19,096 nucleotides of DNA from contig JWZX01001543.1 of NCBI GenBank assembly GCA_001275005.1, positions 1 through 19,096 of the forward strand, written 5' to 3'. The translations under genes and the position numbers were made by a program. Numbering within the stretch: the stretch's first letter is position 1; every line of letters starts with the position of its first letter. This document shows, piece after piece, positions 16,501 to 19,096 of this stretch. Under the pieces are notes generated by a model. That model was given only the letters and a program-made list of their open reading frames with translations, ran no database searches and was not told the DNA's origin. This DNA is from Chrysochromulina tobinii (Eukaryota; Haptophyta; Prymnesiales; Chrysochromulinaceae).

Positions 16501-16623
16501 GCCGAGCAAAGCATTGCTGCTGCTCTTGGTGCCGCGGCCCGTCTGATGCAACCCCGAAGATCCGACGCGCACGGGCATTCGCTGAGCCCCCTTCGCTCTC
16601 GCGAAGAGCATGTGAACTCGCAC
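13549..16623 (-). CDS. GT77-family glycosyltransferase, XEG113-like, type II Golgi membrane protein
   Basis: A 1024-residue frame. Residues 39-58 are a signal anchor after a short basic N-terminus, giving the type II topology of Golgi transferases; a stem with coiled-coil-like sequence follows (about 95-145). The catalytic core starts near LLLVFGGATVNDMLRNW. It has the DxD metal/nucleotide-sugar motif in SDLDVVWLSDP (Asp379, Asp381), ELNTGIILLRST (about 430) and WWSNDQTFFNEVV (about 472), all hallmarks of the nucleotide-diphospho-sugar transferase domain. Further on, CVHTTFQF (631-638) and RSRLREKGLW, then KVIMPRMQCWCDRFW with NCRMPG (about 763-784), match the downstream part of plant XEG113, which adds arabinose to extensin. 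GT77 enzymes use nucleotide sugars such as UDP-arabinofuranose or UDP-galactose. A role on cell-wall, scale or surface glycoproteins is inference. Met16 (16578) is an alternative start. An insertion of about 120 residues between 490 and 610 and a C-terminal region distinguish it. Confidence 0.88.
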   Translation of the reverse strand: MRVHMLFARAKGAQRMPVRVGSSGLHQTGRGTKSSSNALLGTGLALIFGIALIAAGASMTSRLGTGDSGANDGARLLRQARTPMQQQGVIHLTPEDEAHALSLQKEAIASAAGLELETSAASEARRHSEKQQKMESQLQSRAADPMATGCLVTQWAAVWLVHDGRMRSHVAVPTAQCDMHASEIEDVNQYTKSHGGEGAYTLDEEQSRRACERPGCFPAKKRAKDPYPGDGGPNPLAEPPGGWGTGAQQGWQKRSGLQLNEAAQKLFSQAPPPAGEPLLLVFGGATVNDMLRNWAVHARENTGMLYCVACMDAKLFALANEHDIPAVMMAKSGGDAESAVETRWKYYRMDPKAFMQMGILKVRFFMEFLRAGFDLLCSDLDVVWLSDPRPFLSGKAMGTALLPLADVVVSTDVTSGINDHDGASWGLYGELNTGIILLRSTRAALALCDEWIRRMQKEMVERPPPSGGFLQWWSNDQTFFNEVVHRATEMRQLALGLKASSDAIRREAAGLVRRATPLAEGRLKHLEATLANMTALHAAIPPQEADLLARGTRLPGTWRDYEQVTDRRPRTAAQYFAALRNVQFKRLTCRACGGEGQLPLAIGTLPYLHFASGHTFFTQSLQERNGFMPACVHTTFQFGDTAEFTWGKRSRLREKGLWAVDDDGYYRRQGTGTHPAEASYEGFLQLTGDLMPPDLDSLTRNEASATVKLEGVYTYVGKALENTVPNVFKLPIRNPNRHLLLDSFQRRLVHNAMALGRALRRKVIMPRMQCWCDRFWNPMANCRMPGVSASQHPLPFHCPFDHVYDLEKWVHSDAPFREYSFLNHSRILPSDRADAVELGVIGARGWTANELGAATSPGADGKPRRTLTMGVGDSYSDVKGALSTAGWGSAYVLTVDARSIELLCEHLGSTQANREFNAIMHTVLGVAEQVRYCDEFENPTYGIGPNAHDEWANPINCTWGFHRPPPLPEAEPVQCLKDAAAMLASRLVEPKRSWDNVPRWSGPRHGRRRQAWSTNDRPAYLHKQ

Positions 16624-16856
16624 TGTGAAATCACAGGCCTCCCCACGTCGTTGCGCGTGCGGTCGGAGCGCACGGCGAGAGAATGAAGAGGTCTGGGGCC
16701 TGCTTGAATCCTAAAACCCACCTACCGTACGTTACTGAAACGAACACCGGACTGTGAACTACGTGACGCGTTCGGACGCCCCCCCTCTGACCGACGTGGG
16801 TGACATGGAAGGGCAGACTATCTCCCGAAGCGGCATGAGTTTGAGTAGCAGTAGGG
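16624..16856 (-). other. Spacer between GT77 gene and retroelement remnant
   Basis: This 233-bp gap contains the upstream region of the glycosyltransferase gene. Next to the retroelement, the minus strand carries a polypurine run AGAGGGGGGG at 16788-16779, about 70 nt after the Pol stop, where a 3' polypurine tract would sit. No LTR boundary can be recognised after it. No gene is seen. Confidence 0.35.
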
Positions 16857-18190
16857 TCAATGTTCGTTCATAATAGTTTTTCGGAAGGCGTGGAACTGGT
16901 TGGCGGACTTCATCGGCTTTGTGAAGAAGTCGGCGATGTTGTCCGCGGTGCGCACGAAGGGCACTTCGATCTCGAAGGATTCGACCATGTCGCGGATGAA
17001 GAAGTGCCGTCGTTGGACGTGCTTCATGCGATCATGGTGCTCTGGGTTGTAAGAGACGTCACGTGCGCTCTGGGAGTCGGTGGCGAGCGTCGAAGGACCG
17101 GGTTCGGGCTCACCAAGGCCGCGAATGAGCTTGCGCAGGTAGACCACGTCCTTGGCGGCCTCGGAGAGGGCAATGATCTCGGCCTCGCAGGAAGACAGCG
17201 CGATGGACTTTTGCTTGCGCGAGCCCCAGGACAGCGCTGCCGATTGCCACAGCACCACCCAGCCAGACGTCGAGGCCGCCGTCTCCCACGACGCGTCTGA
17301 GAAGCCCGAAAGGCGCATCTGCTCTCGTGTGTACGTAAGGCCAGCCGAAGGCAAGCGCGCAAGGTACGAGAGGATAAAGTCTGTCTCGCGGATGAGCTCG
17401 GGCGTAGGTCTCTGAAGGCACTTACAGAGATAGTGCACGGGGAAGGCAATATCACAGCGAGTAGATGTTGCCGCATACATGAGGCAGCCGAGGCGCTCCT
17501 GCATGGGCCGGACCAGCTCCGGATAGCTCTCCGGGGGAAGAGCGAGCGCATCGGCGATGTGCTTGAGGAATTCAGACGAGTAGGGCAGCGAGCCGCGCTG
17601 CACCTTTGCAAGTGGGCCGTGCGGGAGGAAGCGTTCGACGAGCTTCTTCACGTAGGACGTCTGGTGCAGCTTGATCGCGCCGTCGGCGAGGTAGTCAACC
17701 TCGATGCCGAGGAGGTCCTCCATGGGGCCCTCGTCGGTGATGTCCCAGTCGCTGGCGAGCGAGTCCATGAAGGAGTTGTAGGCACAACCAGCGTGGCCGC
17801 GGCCGTCGGCGTCGAGCACGGCGGAGTGCACGATCTGGAGGTTGTCGACGTACACGCCGATGGTGATGATCTCGCCGTCAGGGTGAACGCGAGTGAACAC
17901 GCAAGGGTCGGAGTCATCGAGGGCGGTGAAGCCTTGTGCGATTAACCACGCAAAGAGCATGCGTTGGAGGCGACGGCCTGCCTGCTGGATGCCATATATA
18001 GGTTTTTCGACACGGGCGATCAGAGGTTGACCGTTGGAGTCGAACTCGACGTAGCCGGTCGGAAGGTAGCAGTAGACAACTTCGCCGTCGACGAAGCGGC
18101 CTTGCAGGTAAGCGGCGACCAGATCCACGCTGCGCACGCGGCAACCCTTGCGCGCGGCGTAGGCGAAGAGCGCGCGCGCTGGGCGACGGG
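16857..18190 (-). mobile_element. Copia reverse transcriptase/RNase H segment (still open)
   Basis: About 440 codons remain free of stops from the RT core to the end of RNase H. The RNase H acidic residues are present in FSDAS, SSCEAE and ATDSQ. The openness suggests a fairly recent insertion, or a copy that lost function mainly through the upstream deletion and the YVDN change. Confidence 0.8.
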
Positions 18191-19096
18191 GGCAAGGGAG
18201 CCGGTGGGGGTGAGGGCGTCTCCTCGGGCACGGTTGCGAGAGGCCCGGAGATTTTTGGGTCGGCGCCAACAGCATCCAGCCACTTGGGGCCCCACTCGCG
18301 CTTGTTGGGCTGCTTTTTGAAGTAGTCAACTGCGGGCCTGGAGCGAGCGGCGCGCTGCGGAGCGCCGTCACGGGCAACGGTAGATGGAACCGGCGGGGCC
18401 GTCGCATCCTCTTCCAGCGGGGGAAAGGTGATGGGGGAAGCACGCGGCGAGGGCGAATGAGGCGGAGATCGCGGAGATTGCGGCGCAGACGGTGAGTTCG
18501 AAGCTGACGGCACCCCCCCATCGTTGCGAGGGAGCGGCACCCCCCCGGGGACCAAGGGCGGTAACAGCGGCGCGGGACCAAAGATGGGGTCGGTGAGGGT
18601 GCGCGATGTGGGAGAGCCGGCGGGCAGGAGGAGAGGCGGCGCGGTCGGTCGCAGTGGTGGCGCGGAGGCATGGGCAACTGCTGTGAGGGGTTGGTGCCGT
18701 TTGGAAGGCGGCGCCCAGTCAAAGTGTTCTTCATCGACGAGGACGCTCGACGAGGTGACGATCTTCTGGCCGACGAGCACGTCGTACCCCCCCTTGGAAT
18801 AGCGAGAGCGGCCGAGAAAGGAGCCAATCCAGCCGCGCGGGCTGAGGCTCGGCTTGTGCTGGTGAGTCGGCGGTTTGAGTACGACGGCGCGAGAGCCAAA
18901 TGAGGCGAGGTCCATCACGCGCGGCGGCCTGCCTGTGAGCCGTTGGTGTGGCGAGATATTCGCGTCGGCTGAAGAGGAGCCGACGGATGAGACCGTGGAG
19001 TTGTGCCACTCGACAGCGTAGGCAATGAGCCAAGGCCACAGGCGGATCGGCGCGTCAGTTGGGTCCTTTATCGCGACCGCGGTCTCAGAGATGAGG
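16857..19096 (-). pseudogene. Ty1/copia Pol remnant: integrase C-terminus, deleted and frameshifted junction, RT and RNase H
   Basis: The frame open from the right edge to 17914 reads as a copia integrase C-terminal region: YAVEWHN, SPHQRLTG, FGSRAVVL, then SPRGWIGSFLGRSRYSKGG and DEEHFDW, followed by a Pro/Ser-rich linker. Another frame, coherent from about 18187 to the TAA at 16857, gives copia RT from ALFAYAARKGCRV (the RALLALAA-type motif) through VDLVAAYLQG, KPIYGIQQAGR, the YVDN site and MYAATSTRCDIAF. RNase H follows with FSDASW, SSCEAEIIAL, ATDSQSA and NIADFFTKPM. The two frames differ by one position near 18163-18230. The first roughly 80-100 residues of RT, including the usual YKARLVAKG segment, are absent. 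Its catalytic box has Asn where the second Asp is expected (codon 17841-17843). The element therefore looks inactive. It extends past the window. Confidence 0.88.

Noticed and set aside
18191-18899. N-terminal part of the frame ending at 16857 as coding sequence
   Set aside because: It is Arg/Pro-rich with no match, while the overlapping frame carries clear copia integrase motifs.
1-19096. tRNA or rRNA genes
   Set aside because: I looked through the intergenic gaps on both strands for cloverleaf-type sequence and rRNA signatures and saw none; a covariance-model scan would be decisive.

Overview
The window reads as nuclear DNA of a GC-rich, gene-dense unicellular alga, most likely a haptophyte-type protist. 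The clues are long, apparently intronless eukaryotic genes, an EML-type HELP/WD40 protein, a plant-like XEG113/GT77 arabinosyltransferase homologue, a Cys-rich ectodomain of the DG-DDGGPG-YS-C-DC-CG type that I associate with such algae, and a Ty1/copia retroelement. The taxonomic call is inference; no rRNA or organelle marker is present.

Layout from left to right. Positions 1-3500 (minus) hold a long membrane protein that starts at 3500 and runs off the left edge: signal peptide, small Cys-rich ectodomain, one membrane segment, then a large cytoplasmic part. That part carries an unnamed domain with the motifs FSFGW-NPDPTG, FFWDFPSLYQ, NERSYDGR and GRGWCVFE, interrupted by an RRM-like segment. 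Because no stop lies inside the window, simple ORF calling misses it. Positions 3597-5069 (minus) encode a secreted S28 serine carboxypeptidase with a complete catalytic triad. Positions 5384-9820 (minus) encode an EML-like tandem beta-propeller protein. Positions 10143-12290 (minus) encode a sialidase-fold (BNR) protein. It is divergent, across only 85 bp, from a plus-strand gene at 12376-13095 for a TS-N/UBA-type domain fused to an FKBP peptidyl-prolyl isomerase. Positions 13549-16623 (minus) encode a type II membrane GT77 glycosyltransferase, with a 9-bp minisatellite overlapping its stop codon. Positions 16857-19096 (minus) are a degraded copia Pol: integrase C-terminus, then a deletion/frameshift junction, then RT and RNase H, with YVDN in place of the YVDD catalytic motif.

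These genes do not form an operon or an obvious pathway. Several products (S28 peptidase, GT77 enzyme, the receptor-like protein, perhaps the sialidase-fold protein) belong to the secretory route or cell surface. The item most worth following is the receptor-like protein at the left edge, whose ecto-TM-cytoplasmic architecture looks like an uncharacterised signalling molecule.
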